From positions 1 to 36,695 of the forward strand of contig NZ_MRDE01000002.1 in assembly GCF_001968835.1 (NCBI RefSeq): a stretch of 36,695 bases of DNA, read 5' to 3'. Of the stretch, positions 26,187 to 35,852 are shown piece by piece. The translations under genes and the position numbers were made by a program. Source of the stretch: Tersicoccus phoenicis. GTDB lineage: Bacteria > Actinomycetota > Actinomycetes > Actinomycetales > Micrococcaceae. Under the pieces are notes generated by a model. That model was not told the origin of the DNA and made no database searches. It saw only the letters and a program-made list of their open reading frames with translations. Position 1 is the stretch's first letter. Every line of letters begins with the position of its first letter.

Positions 26187-27623
26187 ATGCAGGAACTCCG
26201 GTTGATGGGCGTTCACGAGGACGGTGACCATCTGCTGTTCGGTGACGACGCCGGCGCCATGTACAAGGTGCGGATCGACGAGACCCTGCGCGTGGCCACC
26301 CAGCGGGTGCCCCGGCGACAGGCTCGGCAGACCCCGCCGGTCAAGGTGCCCCTGTCCCCGCGGGAGATCCAGGCACAGATCCGGGCCGGCGCGAGCGCCG
26401 AGCAGATCGCCGTCGAGAGCGGTTACGACCTCGACCACATCCGCCGTTACGAGACCCCGGTACGTGCCGAACGTGACTGGTTGGCTGGGCTGGCTCGGCA
26501 GGTGGAGGTCGCCTCCCCCAGCCACCACGACGAGTATCGGTCCGTGTTCGGCGACCGGCCGGCCACGCTCGAGGCGATGGTGGCGGCCCGGCTGCGGGCC
26601 CTGTCCGTGGATCCGGCCACCGTGCAGTGGGACGCGTGGCGCCGCCAGGACGGCGCGTGGGACGTCGTCGCCCGGTTCGAGCTGCCCGAGGAGTCAGCGA
26701 TCGACCTGGGTGAACAGCCCCCCGCCCGGTGGGTGTTCGACCCGTCCCGCAAGCATCTGGCCAACGCGAATCGCTGGGCGCAGGTCCTCAGTGAGCTGGA
26801 GCCCCTGGGCGGGCCGATCCCGTCGCGTCGGCTGGCCGCCGTGACCGATGCCGTGTTCGACGTCGAGTCCGAGCCCGAGGTCGAGGACGAGTCCGCCGAC
26901 CTGCTGGACGTGCTGCGGTCGCGGCGCGGGCAGCGGCTGGGCAGCGACGAGGAATCGGACGACGCCCTCGCGCTGCTGCTCAGTCAGGGGCCGGTGCCCG
27001 CGGCGCACCCGCGAACCGGTCGGGACGCCGACCAGGACGCCACTGAGCGCGGCGGCCACGAGGGCGAAGCCGGACGCCAACCGGCGGCGTCGATCGACGA
27101 GGACGGTCAGCGGCTGCCGGACGATTCGGACGAGGACGCCGGCCCCGCCGCGGCCCGCGGCCGGGATGGCCACCGCTGGGGGTCCGGCCGGTCCCGGCTA
27201 CGCGGCCGCGGCCGGCGAGGCGACGCGGCCGAGGACGTCTCCGTGGAGGACCTACTGGGCTTCGAGGCGGCCGGCGAACCCGGCGACACGGACACCGGCC
27301 GGGCGGGCAACGACGGGGAGCCCGCGGACGTGACCAGCGCCGACGGCACCGCCCAGTCGGGCAGAGACGAGTCCGGCGGCGAAGCGTCGGGCTCCGGCGG
27401 GTCCGCCGGCAATCAGTCGGGCAGTGACCAGTCGGGCAGCGGCAGGTCCGGCAGCGACGCGGGTGACCGGGTCCCCGGCTCCGATGACGCCTCGGTCACC
27501 GCCGCCGGCGACCAGCCCGAGAAGAAGAGCCGGCCGGAGAGCGATCAGGGCGGCAAGGCGAAGGCCCGCCGCTCCAGCGTGCCGAGCTGGGACGAGATCG
27601 TCTTCGGTAAGCGGGGCGACTGA
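26187..27623 (+). CDS. sepH: SepH cell-division regulator (DUF3071)
   Basis: A 478-residue protein. The conserved N-terminal domain covers residues 1-170, starting ELRLMGVHEDGDHLLF and including a helix-turn-helix-like block (about 57-95, LSPREIQAQIRAGASAEQIA then SGYDLDHIRRYE). In Streptomyces SepH binds FtsZ and promotes filament assembly through this domain. The remaining 300 residues are acidic and Ser/Gly/Asp/Pro rich, presumably disordered, with an SGSxxSG-type repeat (about 390-430). The protein ends in the conserved WDEIVFGKRGD motif, showing that this stop codon is the native one. ATG at 26187 follows GGAGGG. The last 128 nt overlap the 3' end of tdk on the opposite strand. Confidence 0.88.
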   Translation: MQELRLMGVHEDGDHLLFGDDAGAMYKVRIDETLRVATQRVPRRQARQTPPVKVPLSPREIQAQIRAGASAEQIAVESGYDLDHIRRYETPVRAERDWLAGLARQVEVASPSHHDEYRSVFGDRPATLEAMVAARLRALSVDPATVQWDAWRRQDGAWDVVARFELPEESAIDLGEQPPARWVFDPSRKHLANANRWAQVLSELEPLGGPIPSRRLAAVTDAVFDVESEPEVEDESADLLDVLRSRRGQRLGSDEESDDALALLLSQGPVPAAHPRTGRDADQDATERGGHEGEAGRQPAASIDEDGQRLPDDSDEDAGPAAARGRDGHRWGSGRSRLRGRGRRGDAAEDVSVEDLLGFEAAGEPGDTDTGRAGNDGEPADVTSADGTAQSGRDESGGEASGSGGSAGNQSGSDQSGSGRSGSDAGDRVPGSDDASVTAAGDQPEKKSRPESDQGGKAKARRSSVPSWDEIVFGKRGD

Positions 27624-28179
27624 CCGCGACCGTCGAGCGCCTGCCGTCCACGTCGACGTCACCGACCACCACCTGCTCCCCCTCGAGCACCATGATGCCG
27701 TCCACCGTGCGGGCGTTGTGGGTGGCTCGGCGGCCGCACCAGCACAGCGCCTCCACCTGCAGCAGCCGGATCCGGTCGGCCAGTTCCACCATCCGGGCGG
27801 ACCCGGGGAAGAGCCGGGTGCGGAAATCGGTGGTGATGCCGAAGGCGAACACGTCGACATCCAGCTCGTCCACCACGCGCGCCAGCTGCTCGACCTGCTC
27901 CGGGCGATAGAACTGGACCTCGTCGCAGATCAGGTAGTCGACGGTACGGGCGTGCACCCGGCGCTGCACCACCTCGTCCCAGAAGTCGGTCGCGTCGGTC
28001 ACCTCCACGGCCGGGGTGGTCAGGCCGAGCCGGCTGGAGACGGTCGCCGTCCCGGCCCGGTCCTCCCGGGTGAACAGGATCCCGTTGCGGCCACGGGCGC
28101 TGTGCGTCCAGTCCGTCTGCAGCGCGAGGATGGACTTGCCGCAGTCCATCGTGCCGGTGAAGAAGATCAGGTCAGCCAC
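27496..28179 (-). CDS. tdk: thymidine kinase with replaced C-terminus
   Basis: A 227-residue type II thymidine kinase, which phosphorylates thymidine to dTMP in the salvage pathway. The P-loop is TGTMDCGKS (residues 8-16), followed by Ile where most family members have Thr or Ser. The Mg-binding Walker-B-like motif is LICDEVQFY, and AFGITTDFR and the first zinc pair region CWCGRRATHNAR are normal. The lasso region ends VVVGDVDVD; after about residue 180 the expected second zinc-ligand segment (as I recall, a GYEVLCRRH-like motif) is absent. The last 42 codons are Arg/Ser/Pro-rich sequence read antisense through the end of sepH. GTG start at 28179 overlaps the upstream phosphodiesterase stop by 8 nt. 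Activity is uncertain. Confidence 0.8.
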   Translation of the reverse strand: MADLIFFTGTMDCGKSILALQTDWTHSARGRNGILFTREDRAGTATVSSRLGLTTPAVEVTDATDFWDEVVQRRVHARTVDYLICDEVQFYRPEQVEQLARVVDELDVDVFAFGITTDFRTRLFPGSARMVELADRIRLLQVEALCWCGRRATHNARTVDGIMVLEGEQVVVGDVDVDGRRSTVAVSRPAYRRRSRPSSARWSGGPSPCRPDRSPAGSSSRAGRRRR

Positions 28180-29422
28180 GGCGGCTGCCCCGGCTGTCCT
28201 TGCCCGCGCTCCCGGCCGAGGCCGTGCCGCCCGCGACCACGGTGATCAGGGGGACGCGCCGTTCCGCGCCGGTCCAGGACCCGTGCTGCCCGACCATCCG
28301 CATCGGGCCGTCCCCCACCCGGGCCCGGTCGTAGAACGCCACCGGCTCGCGAGCGGCGACCAGGACGTCACCGATCCGGGGCAGGACGTCGGGGTCGACC
28401 GGGCCCAGGTGGCTGGACTCGATCAGGCTCTGCCGGTCCGTCACCCAGGCCACCCGGCCGAACCGCTCCCGCCACCGGGCCGTGACCTCGGCCGGGTCCG
28501 CGGTGGGGGCCAGGTAGAGCTGCAACAGCCGGGGCTCGCCGGCGGTGTGCCGGACCCCGCTCATCAACCCGGGATCGGCGGACACGTCGATCCGGTGCGC
28601 CTCGTCGACGTCGACCATGCCGTGGTCGGCGGTGATGAGCAGGACGGTGCCGCGGGGCAGCCGGGCGAGCAGCCGCCCGACGGCACCGTCGATCTCCTCG
28701 AGGGCGTGCTCCCAGGCCGGCGAGTTCACCCCGTACCGGTGCCCGGCCTTGTCCAGGTCGTTGGCGTAGAGGTAGAGCAGGTGCGGCCCGGCCGGGGCCA
28801 GGGCCTCGGTGGCGACCGTGGTCGCGGCCTGCAGCGTGCTCGCCGGACGGAACCGGGCTCCGCGCAGCGCCGCGCGGGTCATCCCCGAGTGCTCGAACCG
28901 GGCCTGGCTGACCGTGGAGACCGGGACGTGCGCGGCGGCCCGCTCGAACACGGTGGGGTGCGGTTGCCACCGCGCCGGGTCGATGGCGGGGTCCCAGCCG
29001 CCGAGCATGTTCACGACGATGTCGCGGTCGGGGTCGAGGACGTCGTACCCCACGAGCCCGTGCCGGCCCGGGGCCAACCCGGTGCCGAGCGCGGCGAGGG
29101 AGGCTGCGGTGGTGGACGGGAACGCCGCGTCGATCACCCGGGTGGTGGCGCCGTGGTCCCCCGCCAGCAGGGAGCGCAGCACGGGCGCATGGCCCGAACG
29201 CCGGGTGAGCTGGTCGTGGCCCATGCCGTCGACCATGAACACGCACACCCGGGAGGCAGCAGGCAGGCCCAGGGTGTCGGTGAATCCGGGCACGCCCACG
29301 GCGGCCGCGGCGCTGGTGAAGACCGCGGAGACGGCGCGACGCTCGTAATCCGGTGGCCCGGCGAGCCCCTCCAGGCCGACGTCGCGCCGGCCTGGCGGAT
29401 CGGTCACCGCGGGGTCAGACAC
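28172..29422 (-). CDS. alkaline-phosphatase-superfamily nucleotide pyrophosphatase/phosphodiesterase
   Basis: A 416-residue member of the type I phosphodiesterase/nucleotide pyrophosphatase family. Metal ligands and nucleophile are visible: the first Asp in VFMVDGMGHD (about residue 45), the nucleophilic Thr in AAFPSTTAAS (about 83), NDLDKAGHRYG with Asp and His (about 225), ITADHGMVD (about 268), and a late His in VGQHGSWTG (about 392). No signal peptide is seen, so it is probably cytoplasmic. The substrate (a phosphodiester or nucleotide) is unknown. GTG at 29422 overlaps the DUF5998 stop by 8 nt and its own stop overlaps the tdk start by 8 nt, so the three genes form one translationally coupled operon. 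Confidence 0.85.
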   Translation of the reverse strand: MSDPAVTDPPGRRDVGLEGLAGPPDYERRAVSAVFTSAAAAVGVPGFTDTLGLPAASRVCVFMVDGMGHDQLTRRSGHAPVLRSLLAGDHGATTRVIDAAFPSTTAASLAALGTGLAPGRHGLVGYDVLDPDRDIVVNMLGGWDPAIDPARWQPHPTVFERAAAHVPVSTVSQARFEHSGMTRAALRGARFRPASTLQAATTVATEALAPAGPHLLYLYANDLDKAGHRYGVNSPAWEHALEEIDGAVGRLLARLPRGTVLLITADHGMVDVDEAHRIDVSADPGLMSGVRHTAGEPRLLQLYLAPTADPAEVTARWRERFGRVAWVTDRQSLIESSHLGPVDPDVLPRIGDVLVAAREPVAFYDRARVGDGPMRMVGQHGSWTGAERRVPLITVVAGGTASAGSAGKDSRGSRRG

Positions 29423-30092
29423 CCGGGTGGGGCGATTGGGTCCGGCCCAGCCGCGTGGAGACCCCGCCGCGGGCGGGAGCGGACCGCGGGTGAGTGCCAC
29501 CGGGGACGGCGCTGGCCGCGCGGATGCTGCGCGCGAACCGCCGGGCCGCCTCGACGGCGTCGGGACCGTCCGCGTCGGCGCTGATGCGCAGCACCAGGTC
29601 CTCGAGGGCGGCGGTCCCGGTGTAGCCGTGGTCGGCGTCGCACTGGGGGTCGGTGCAGCCGGCGGGCACGAGATCCAGGCGCTGGGCACCGCTCCACGAG
29701 ATGGCGAGGGTGACCTCCCGCGGTTGATCGGCGGGCCGGTACTCGTGCGGCCGGGCCCAGGCGGCCGAGAGCACCACGGAAGTGACGGCGGCAAGGGGTA
29801 CGGACTCGGTGGACACGTGCGCGAGCGGCTCCGCGCCGTCCTCCTCCAGGTGCTGGTCGTCGGCCTGGGTCACGACCAGCATGTCCTCGGTGAGGACAAG
29901 CACCGTGATGTGGCGGTGCACCTCCGTGCGTTCGACATGGGTCTCCAGGTGCACCAGGTCGCCGGCCGGCTCCCGGCCGTCCAGAGCGTCGAGGATGACG
30001 TCCAGGACGAGGGCCGGGTAGAAGCCGGCGTGGTCGAGGGTCTTCTTCAGTTTCCGGGCGGCGCCGGCCGCCGAGCCGATGGTCGGTTGCAT
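29415..30092 (-). CDS. DUF5998 family protein
   Basis: A 225-residue cytosolic protein of the DUF5998 family, seen mainly in actinobacteria; function unknown. Conserved-looking stretches are KLKKTLDHAGFYPALVLDV near the start, HLETHVERTEVHRHITVLVL, LVVTQADDQHLEE, a Cys-bearing segment CTDPQCDADHGYTGT that might hold a metal (only two Cys), and the C-terminal helix AARRFARSIRAAS. A basic Pro/Arg-rich tail follows. It is the first gene of the operon with the phosphodiesterase and thymidine kinase. ATG at 30092 lies 6 nt after GAGACT, a weak -10 at the leaderless spacing. Confidence 0.8.
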   Translation of the reverse strand: MQPTIGSAAGAARKLKKTLDHAGFYPALVLDVILDALDGREPAGDLVHLETHVERTEVHRHITVLVLTEDMLVVTQADDQHLEEDGAEPLAHVSTESVPLAAVTSVVLSAAWARPHEYRPADQPREVTLAISWSGAQRLDLVPAGCTDPQCDADHGYTGTAALEDLVLRISADADGPDAVEAARRFARSIRAASAVPGGTHPRSAPARGGVSTRLGRTQSPHPGV

Positions 30093-30098
30093 ACCGAC

Positions 30099-30104
30099 AG
30101 TCTC
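30099..30104 (-). promoter_or_regulatory. weak -10 hexamer for the DUF5998 operon
   Basis: GAGACT on the minus strand, 6 nt before the ATG at 30092. One mismatch from the TAGACT seen three times elsewhere as a leaderless -10. Confidence 0.35.
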
Positions 30105-30127
30105 TCAGAACCGCCGCCGACGGCGCG

Positions 30128-30168
30128 GCGAGGCCCGGCCGACTGTGGACGGCGGGCGCGGGCCTCGC
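30128..30168 (-). terminator. possible terminator hairpin after the GNAT/acyl-CoA synthetase gene
   Basis: GCGAGGCCC (30128-30136) and GGGCCTCGC (30160-30168) form a perfect 9-bp stem around a 23-nt loop, about 70 nt past the stop codon at 30235. There is no U-tract, so termination is plausible but unproven. Confidence 0.45.
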
Positions 30169-30234
30169 TCTCGGCCGCCACGGGCCTGGCACGGTTCCGG
30201 TACGGCGTGGGCCGGATTCCCGGGCTCGATCCGA

Positions 30235-32961
30235 TCAACTGCGCAACGCGCGTCGAGCGCTGTCGGTGCGCTGAGCGGGGTTGCCGATCCGGACACACGC
30301 GCTGAGCACGGTCAGCCCGGAAGCGGCGGCGAGCACCGGGTTGAACTCGATCACGCTCACCTCCGGATGCTCGTCCTTCAGTGCGGCGAACCGCGCCACC
30401 AGGTCTTCCAGGGCGGCCACGTCGACGGCGGGCTGACCGTGGTGGCCGAACAGCTTGCGGGCCGCGCGCGGCGCACGGACCAGGTCGACGACGTCGGTCC
30501 CGGTCAGCGGCGGCACCCGATGCCCCCAGTCGTCGAGCAGGTCCACGGCGTCGCCGGCGACACCGAAGGAGACGACGGGGCCGAGCAGCGGGTCCTCGAT
30601 ACCGCGCAACACGCAGCCCTGCCCGGTGGGGGCCATGGCCTGGACCTCCATCCCGGAGGCACCGTGGGCGTCGAGCACCGCCGACATCTGGGCGATCTCG
30701 GAGCGCAGGGCGGCCGCGTCCGGGATGTTCAGCTGGACCGAGCCGAGGTCCAACCGGTGGCGCAGGTGCTCGTCCGTCGTCTTGAGCACCACCGGCCAGC
30801 CGACGGCGTCGGCGGCAGCGACCGCCTGGTCCGCCGTGCTGAACGGGACGGCGGGCAGGACGGCGATGCCGTAGCAGTCGAGCAGGGCGGCGGTGCGGTC
30901 CGCGTCGAGGGTGGTCAGCTCCGCCCCCCTCGCGTCGGCGAGCCAGCCGGCCAGCAGGGCGGCCGCCTCCTTGCGCCGCAGACCGGGCGGATCCACCACG
31001 TCGGTGTCCTGCCGGTCCAGCCAGTTCCGGTAGCCGGCCACGGCGGCGATGGCCCGGATGGCGGCGCCGGGACCGATGAAGCAGGGCAGTCCCGGCTGCC
31101 GGGGGAGCTCGGGCTCGCCGGTGACGGGCGCCGGGTCCAGCTCCCCGATCACGGCGACGCCCTCCGACCAACCGCTGCCGTCCGCGCCGGTGAACACCGC
31201 GGCCACCGGTTTGCCGGCCTCGGTGCCGGCGTCGGCGATGATGCGCGCGCACGTCTCGACCGGGACGTCGCCCAGTGGCAGGAGGCTGACGAGCAGCACG
31301 TGGACGGCGTCGTCGGCCAGCACGGACCGCACCGTCTCGGCGAACGCCTCCGGGTCGGTGCCCAGCGCCACGTCCGCGCGCATCCGCGCCAGATGCAGGC
31401 CGGCCTCGTGGGCGGCGTCCGCGACGACGTCGCCCAGGGCCAGCGAGTTGGCGACCACCCCGAGCGAGCCCCCCGCGGGCAGCGGTTGGCTGACCAGCAG
31501 CTGCGCCACCTCCATCAGCTTCTCGCTGGTACGCACGCGGATCACCCCGGACTGGCGCATCATGGCGTCGAGGGCGCCGGCGGGAGCCTGACTGGTGCGC
31601 GCGACGTGCCCCGGCGGTAGCTGCAGGCCCATGGTGTCCGACTTCGCGACGATGACGGGCTTGCTGCGCGCGAGCCGGCGGGCGATGCGGGAGAACTTGC
31701 GGGGATTGCCGATGGACTCCAGGTAGAGCCCCACCACCGTGGTGCTGGCGTCGTCCTCCCAGAACTGCATCAGGTCGTTGCCGGAGACGTCGGCGCGGTT
31801 GCCGGTGGAGACGATGTGGGAGACGCCGAGTCGGCGGCGGCGGGCTGCCGCGTCCATCAGCACGCCCAGCGCGGCGGACTGGGTGAAGACGCCGAGGACC
31901 CCGCGGTCGACCGGGGCGAGTCCCGAGGCGTTGAGCCGGACCTCGGGATCGGTGTTGACCACGCCGAGCGAGGCCGGGCCGATCACCCGCATCCCGTGGG
32001 CCCGGGCGACCCGGACCAGCTCGTGCTGCCGATCCAGCCCGTGCGCGACGTCGTCGGCGTAACCACCGGTCGCGACCAGTAACCCGCGGATCCCCGCGGC
32101 GGCACAGGCGCGCACCGTGGGCAGGACGTCGTCGTAGGGGACGGCGACGACGGCGAGATCCACCGGCCCCGGGACGTCCGCGAGGGCCGCCACCGTGGTC
32201 ACGGCCCCGGTGCCGCCGTCCCCGTCGGTGACCGTGCCGTCGCGGGTGACCGCGTACACCGCGCCGGCGAAGCCGCCGGCCCGGATGTGAGCGAGCAGGT
32301 CGGCCGCCCGGCGCTGGTCCCCTCCCGAGCCGATCACCGCGATCGTGCGGGGCGCGAGCAACCCGGCGACGGACTGCGCCTCGGCGCGGTGCTCGCGCGC
32401 TTCCATCACGGCACGGGAGCGGTCGGTGGGGTCGATGTCGAAGCTGACCTCGACCACGCCGGACTCGAAGTGGCGTTGCACCTCGTAGCCGGCGTCGGCG
32501 AAGACGGTGAGCATCTTCCGGTTCTCCGGCAGGACCTCGGCCACGAACGTGCGGATGCCCTTCTCCCGGGCGGCGGCGGCCAGGTGCTCGAGCAGGATCG
32601 ACCCGATGCCGCGGCCCTGATGGTGGTCGGAGATGTTGAACGCGACCTCGGCGTCGTCGGTGTCGTGGATCCGATCGAAGCGGCCGACCCCGATGATCTC
32701 GTCCCCGATGGTGATGATGAAGGCCACCCGGTTGACGTGGTCGACCTCGGTGAAGCGGGCCAGTTCCCGCTCCGAGAGCTGGGACTTGTAGGTGAAGAAA
32801 CGCAGGTAGATCGAGGCCTGGGACTGGGCCATGTGCATGGCCTGCAGGGCCGGGGCGTCCCGGGGCAGGATGGGCCGCAGATGGGCCGTGCCTCCGTCGC
32901 GCAGGACGACGTCCGCTTCCCAGTGCTGGGGATATCCGCGGGTCGGGGCGCCGTTCGCCAT
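30235..32961 (-). CDS. GNAT acetyltransferase fused to NDP-forming acyl-CoA synthetase-like domains
   Basis: A 908-residue protein of the protein lysine acetyltransferase (Pat) type with the reversed order found in actinobacteria. The GNAT domain is at 15-190, with [20 protein letters not shown] carrying the acetyl-CoA motif. The CoA-binding Rossmann domain is at about 205-330 ([18 protein letters not shown]). The succinyl-CoA-ligase-like domains cover 335-640 ([17 protein letters not shown]). A C-terminal ATP-grasp domain covers 680-890 ([23 protein letters not shown]). The usual SHTGALAG-type phosphohistidine segment is altered here to [14 protein letters not shown], so synthetase activity is doubtful and the large domain may be a sensor. 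The family acetylates enzymes such as acetyl-CoA synthetase. Monocistronic, leaderless-type start, divergent from the topoisomerase gene. Confidence 0.87.
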   Translation of the reverse strand: MANGAPTRGYPQHWEADVVLRDGGTAHLRPILPRDAPALQAMHMAQSQASIYLRFFTYKSQLSERELARFTEVDHVNRVAFIITIGDEIIGVGRFDRIHDTDDAEVAFNISDHHQGRGIGSILLEHLAAAAREKGIRTFVAEVLPENRKMLTVFADAGYEVQRHFESGVVEVSFDIDPTDRSRAVMEAREHRAEAQSVAGLLAPRTIAVIGSGGDQRRAADLLAHIRAGGFAGAVYAVTRDGTVTDGDGGTGAVTTVAALADVPGPVDLAVVAVPYDDVLPTVRACAAAGIRGLLVATGGYADDVAHGLDRQHELVRVARAHGMRVIGPASLGVVNTDPEVRLNASGLAPVDRGVLGVFTQSAALGVLMDAAARRRRLGVSHIVSTGNRADVSGNDLMQFWEDDASTTVVGLYLESIGNPRKFSRIARRLARSKPVIVAKSDTMGLQLPPGHVARTSQAPAGALDAMMRQSGVIRVRTSEKLMEVAQLLVSQPLPAGGSLGVVANSLALGDVVADAAHEAGLHLARMRADVALGTDPEAFAETVRSVLADDAVHVLLVSLLPLGDVPVETCARIIADAGTEAGKPVAAVFTGADGSGWSEGVAVIGELDPAPVTGEPELPRQPGLPCFIGPGAAIRAIAAVAGYRNWLDRQDTDVVDPPGLRRKEAAALLAGWLADARGAELTTLDADRTAALLDCYGIAVLPAVPFSTADQAVAAADAVGWPVVLKTTDEHLRHRLDLGSVQLNIPDAAALRSEIAQMSAVLDAHGASGMEVQAMAPTGQGCVLRGIEDPLLGPVVSFGVAGDAVDLLDDWGHRVPPLTGTDVVDLVRAPRAARKLFGHHGQPAVDVAALEDLVARFAALKDEHPEVSVIEFNPVLAAASGLTVLSACVRIGNPAQRTDSARRALRS

Positions 32962-32973
32962 AGACTCACAGTA
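32961..32973. promoter_or_regulatory. overlapping divergent -10 elements
   Basis: On the minus strand TACTGT (32973-32968) lies 6 nt before the GNAT/acyl-CoA synthetase ATG, giving a leaderless start. On the plus strand TAGACT (32961-32966) could be the -10 for the topoisomerase gene, with a leader of about 150 nt. The two boxes are so close that both promoters could not be occupied at once. The plus-strand element is the less certain. Confidence 0.4.
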
Positions 32974-33121
32974 CGGTGCACGCCGTCGCGCTGTCTGTCC
33001 CCGCCTGTTCGCCGCGACGCGTCACCGCTCGCACGACCGCATCACGAGACACGCACCGACGGTCCTCGCGCGCCGCCGGACAGGCGATGATCGCGGGCCG
33101 CGGCAGGAGGATCACCGACCC

Positions 33122-35737
33122 ATGGCACGCCGCAAGTCGACCCCGCACGACGGCCCGCCCCCCGACGACTTCGTCGAGAACATTCTCGATGTCGACGTCT
33201 CCGCCGAGATGGAGACCTCGTTCCTCGAGTACGCGTACTCGGTGATCTACTCCCGGGCCCTGCCCGACGCCCGGGACGGGCTCAAGCCGGTGCAGCGGCG
33301 GATCCTGTACATGATGAGCCAGATGGGTCTGCGGCCGGACCGCGGGCACGTCAAGAGCGCTCGCGTGGTGGGCGAGGTGATGGGCAAGCTGCACCCGCAC
33401 GGGGACGCGGCGATCTACGACGCCATGGTCCGCATGGCGCAGGCCTTCACCCTCCGGTTGCCGCTGATCGACGGGCACGGCAACTTCGGGTCGCTGGACG
33501 ACGGGCCCGCGGCCGCCCGGTACACCGAGGCGCGGATGGCTTCGGCCGCGCTGCCGATGACGGCGGACCTGGACGAGGACGTCGTCGAGTTCGTCCCGAA
33601 CTACGACAACCAGCTGATGCAGCCGGAGGTGCTGCCGGCCGCCATCCCGAACCTGCTGGTCAACGGATCCTCCGGCATCGCGGTCGGCATGGCGACGAAC
33701 ATGGCGCCGCACAACCTCGGCGAGGTGATCGAGGCGGCGCGGCACCTGATCGCCCACCCCGAGGCCGGCGTCGAGGACCTGATGCGGTTCGTGCCCGGGC
33801 CGGACCTGCCGGCCGGCGGCCGGATCGTCGGGCTGGACGGGATCAGGGATGCCTACCGGACCGGTCGCGGCTCGTTCAAGACCCGGGCCACCGTCTCGAT
33901 CGAGCAGGTCAGCGCCCGCAAGACCGGCATCGTCGTCACCGAACTCCCGTATCTGGTGGGCCCGGAGAAGGTGATCGAGAAGGTCAAGGACGCCGTGCAG
34001 GCGAAGAAGCTGGCCGGCATCTCCGACATCGTCGACCTGACCGACCGCAAGAAGGGGCTGCGGCTGGTCGTCGAGATCAAGAACGGCTTCAACCCGCAGG
34101 CCGTGCTCGGGCAGCTGTACAAGCTGACCCCGCTGGAGGACTCGTTCGGCATCAACAACGTCGCCCTCGTGGACGGGCAACCGCGCACCCTCGGCCTGGT
34201 CGAGATGCTGCGCGTCTTCGTCGACCACCGGCTGCAGGTGGTGCGGCGACGGACCGCGTACCGGCTGGCCAAGCGGAAGGACCGGCTGCACCTGGTCGAG
34301 GGCCTGCTGATCGCCCTGGTGGACATCGACGAGGTCATCCAGATCATCCGCTCCTCCGACGAGACGGCGGACGCGCGGGCCCGGTTGATGGAGATCTTCG
34401 ACCTCTCCGAGGCGCAGGCGAGCTACATCCTCGAGCTGCGGTTGCGGCAGCTGACGAAGTTCTCCCGGATCGAGCTGGAGAAGGAGCAGGAGGAGCTGCG
34501 GGCCGAGATCGCCGAGCTGGAGGAGATCCTCGGCTCCGACGCGCGACTGCGGACCGTGGTCTCCGACGAGCTGGCCGACGTGGCCGCCACCTACGGGACG
34601 CCGCGGCGGACGGTGCTGCTGGAGGCCGACGCCGCCCCGGCCCTGCCCGCCGCCGTGTCTGCCGGCCCGGCCGGTTCGGCAGGCAAGGGAGCCCCGGCGT
34701 CCCTGCAGATCGCCGACGACCCGTGCTGGGTGCTGCTCTCCACGTCGGGGCAGGTGGCCCGGACCTCGGACGACGCGGCTCTGCCGGTCCAGGCTCCCCG
34801 GCAGCGGCACGACGCGTGGCGGACGGTGCTGCGCACCACCGCGCGGGCGGAGATCGGTGCGGTGACGAACACCGGGCGGATGCTGCGGGTGCAGGTCGTG
34901 GACCTGCCGCAGCTTCCGCCCACCGCCGGCACGCCGAACCTCGCCGGCGGGGTGCCCGTCAAGGAGTTCCTCACCCTCGAACGAGGGGAGTCGCTGATCG
35001 GGTTCGCGCCGCTGGGCTCCGTGCTCGCCCTGGCCACCGCCGGCGGCGTGGTGAAGCGCGTGAGCCCGGACTACCCCCTGAACCGGGACGGCTGGGAGAT
35101 CATCACCCTCAAGGCCGGTGACAGCGTCGTCGGGGTGGCCCCCGCGACGGACCCGGACGAGCTGGTCTTCCTCACCCGACGCGCCCAGCTGCTACGCTTC
35201 GCGGCCGGACTCGTCCGGCCCCAGGGTCGGACGGCCGGCGGGGTGGCGGGCATCAAGCTCGGCGCTGGGGACGCGGTGATCGCGTTCGGCGTGGTCTCCG
35301 CCGACGATCCCGACGCCGTCGTGGTGACGCTGACGGCGCCGCCCTCGTCGGGTGAGACGGGCCCCTCCGTGAAGGTGACGCCGCTGAGCGAGTACCCGGC
35401 CAAGGGCCGCGGCACCGCCGGGGTGCGGGCGCACCGGTTCCTCAAGGGTGAGGAGGAGCTGGCGCTGGCGTGGGCCGGGCACGGCCCGGCCCGGGCGGCG
35501 GCCGCCAACGGCGCGTCCCGGGCACTGCCGACCGAACACGGTCGGCGGGACGGCTCCGGAGTGCCGGCGGGTCAGGCGATCGACGCGATCGGCCCGGCGC
35601 CGGAGGCGGCGGTGGCCCCGGCGGAGGTTCAGACGTCGTTCCCGGAGGAGGGGCCCGTCGACGCTCCCGTCACTGACGCGACTGCCGCCGAGGCAGGCAC
35701 CGACGCCACGGTCGATGACAGTGAGACGCTCTGGTGA
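33122..35737 (+). CDS. parC: type IIA topoisomerase subunit A (GyrA/ParC-like)
   Basis: An 871-residue DNA gyrase/topoisomerase IV A-type subunit that cuts and rejoins the double helix. The winged-helix domain carries the catalytic tyrosine Y134 (AARYTEARM). The quinolone region reads [19 protein letters not shown], with A96 at the position of E. coli GyrA S83 and D100 at that of D87. A coiled coil spans about 440-500. The C-terminal beta-pinwheel (530-780) has [14 protein letters not shown] and [13 protein letters not shown], but no canonical GyrA box (QRRGGKG), so it is ParC-like and probably decatenates or relaxes DNA. The last 90 residues are Ala/Gly/Glu low complexity. ATG at 33122 follows AGGAGG (33105-33110) at an 11-nt distance. 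The partner B subunit is not adjacent within the window. Confidence 0.9.
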   Translation: MARRKSTPHDGPPPDDFVENILDVDVSAEMETSFLEYAYSVIYSRALPDARDGLKPVQRRILYMMSQMGLRPDRGHVKSARVVGEVMGKLHPHGDAAIYDAMVRMAQAFTLRLPLIDGHGNFGSLDDGPAAARYTEARMASAALPMTADLDEDVVEFVPNYDNQLMQPEVLPAAIPNLLVNGSSGIAVGMATNMAPHNLGEVIEAARHLIAHPEAGVEDLMRFVPGPDLPAGGRIVGLDGIRDAYRTGRGSFKTRATVSIEQVSARKTGIVVTELPYLVGPEKVIEKVKDAVQAKKLAGISDIVDLTDRKKGLRLVVEIKNGFNPQAVLGQLYKLTPLEDSFGINNVALVDGQPRTLGLVEMLRVFVDHRLQVVRRRTAYRLAKRKDRLHLVEGLLIALVDIDEVIQIIRSSDETADARARLMEIFDLSEAQASYILELRLRQLTKFSRIELEKEQEELRAEIAELEEILGSDARLRTVVSDELADVAATYGTPRRTVLLEADAAPALPAAVSAGPAGSAGKGAPASLQIADDPCWVLLSTSGQVARTSDDAALPVQAPRQRHDAWRTVLRTTARAEIGAVTNTGRMLRVQVVDLPQLPPTAGTPNLAGGVPVKEFLTLERGESLIGFAPLGSVLALATAGGVVKRVSPDYPLNRDGWEIITLKAGDSVVGVAPATDPDELVFLTRRAQLLRFAAGLVRPQGRTAGGVAGIKLGAGDAVIAFGVVSADDPDAVVVTLTAPPSSGETGPSVKVTPLSEYPAKGRGTAGVRAHRFLKGEEELALAWAGHGPARAAAANGASRALPTEHGRRDGSGVPAGQAIDAIGPAPEAAVAPAEVQTSFPEEGPVDAPVTDATAAEAGTDATVDDSETLW

Positions 35738-35852
35738 GCAGCTGGCCCGCCTCCGAAGCCGCCGGGCGCATCCGGCACGCGATCATCGCGGCGTTCGTTG
35801 ATCTCGAGCTCGATGTCCAAGGAGAGCCACGGTAGCCAACCCGGAGTCCATG

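Noticed and set aside
27424-28245. A 273-codon plus-strand open frame covering the tdk region
   Set aside because: It is antisense to tdk, which has a P-loop and the other kinase motifs.
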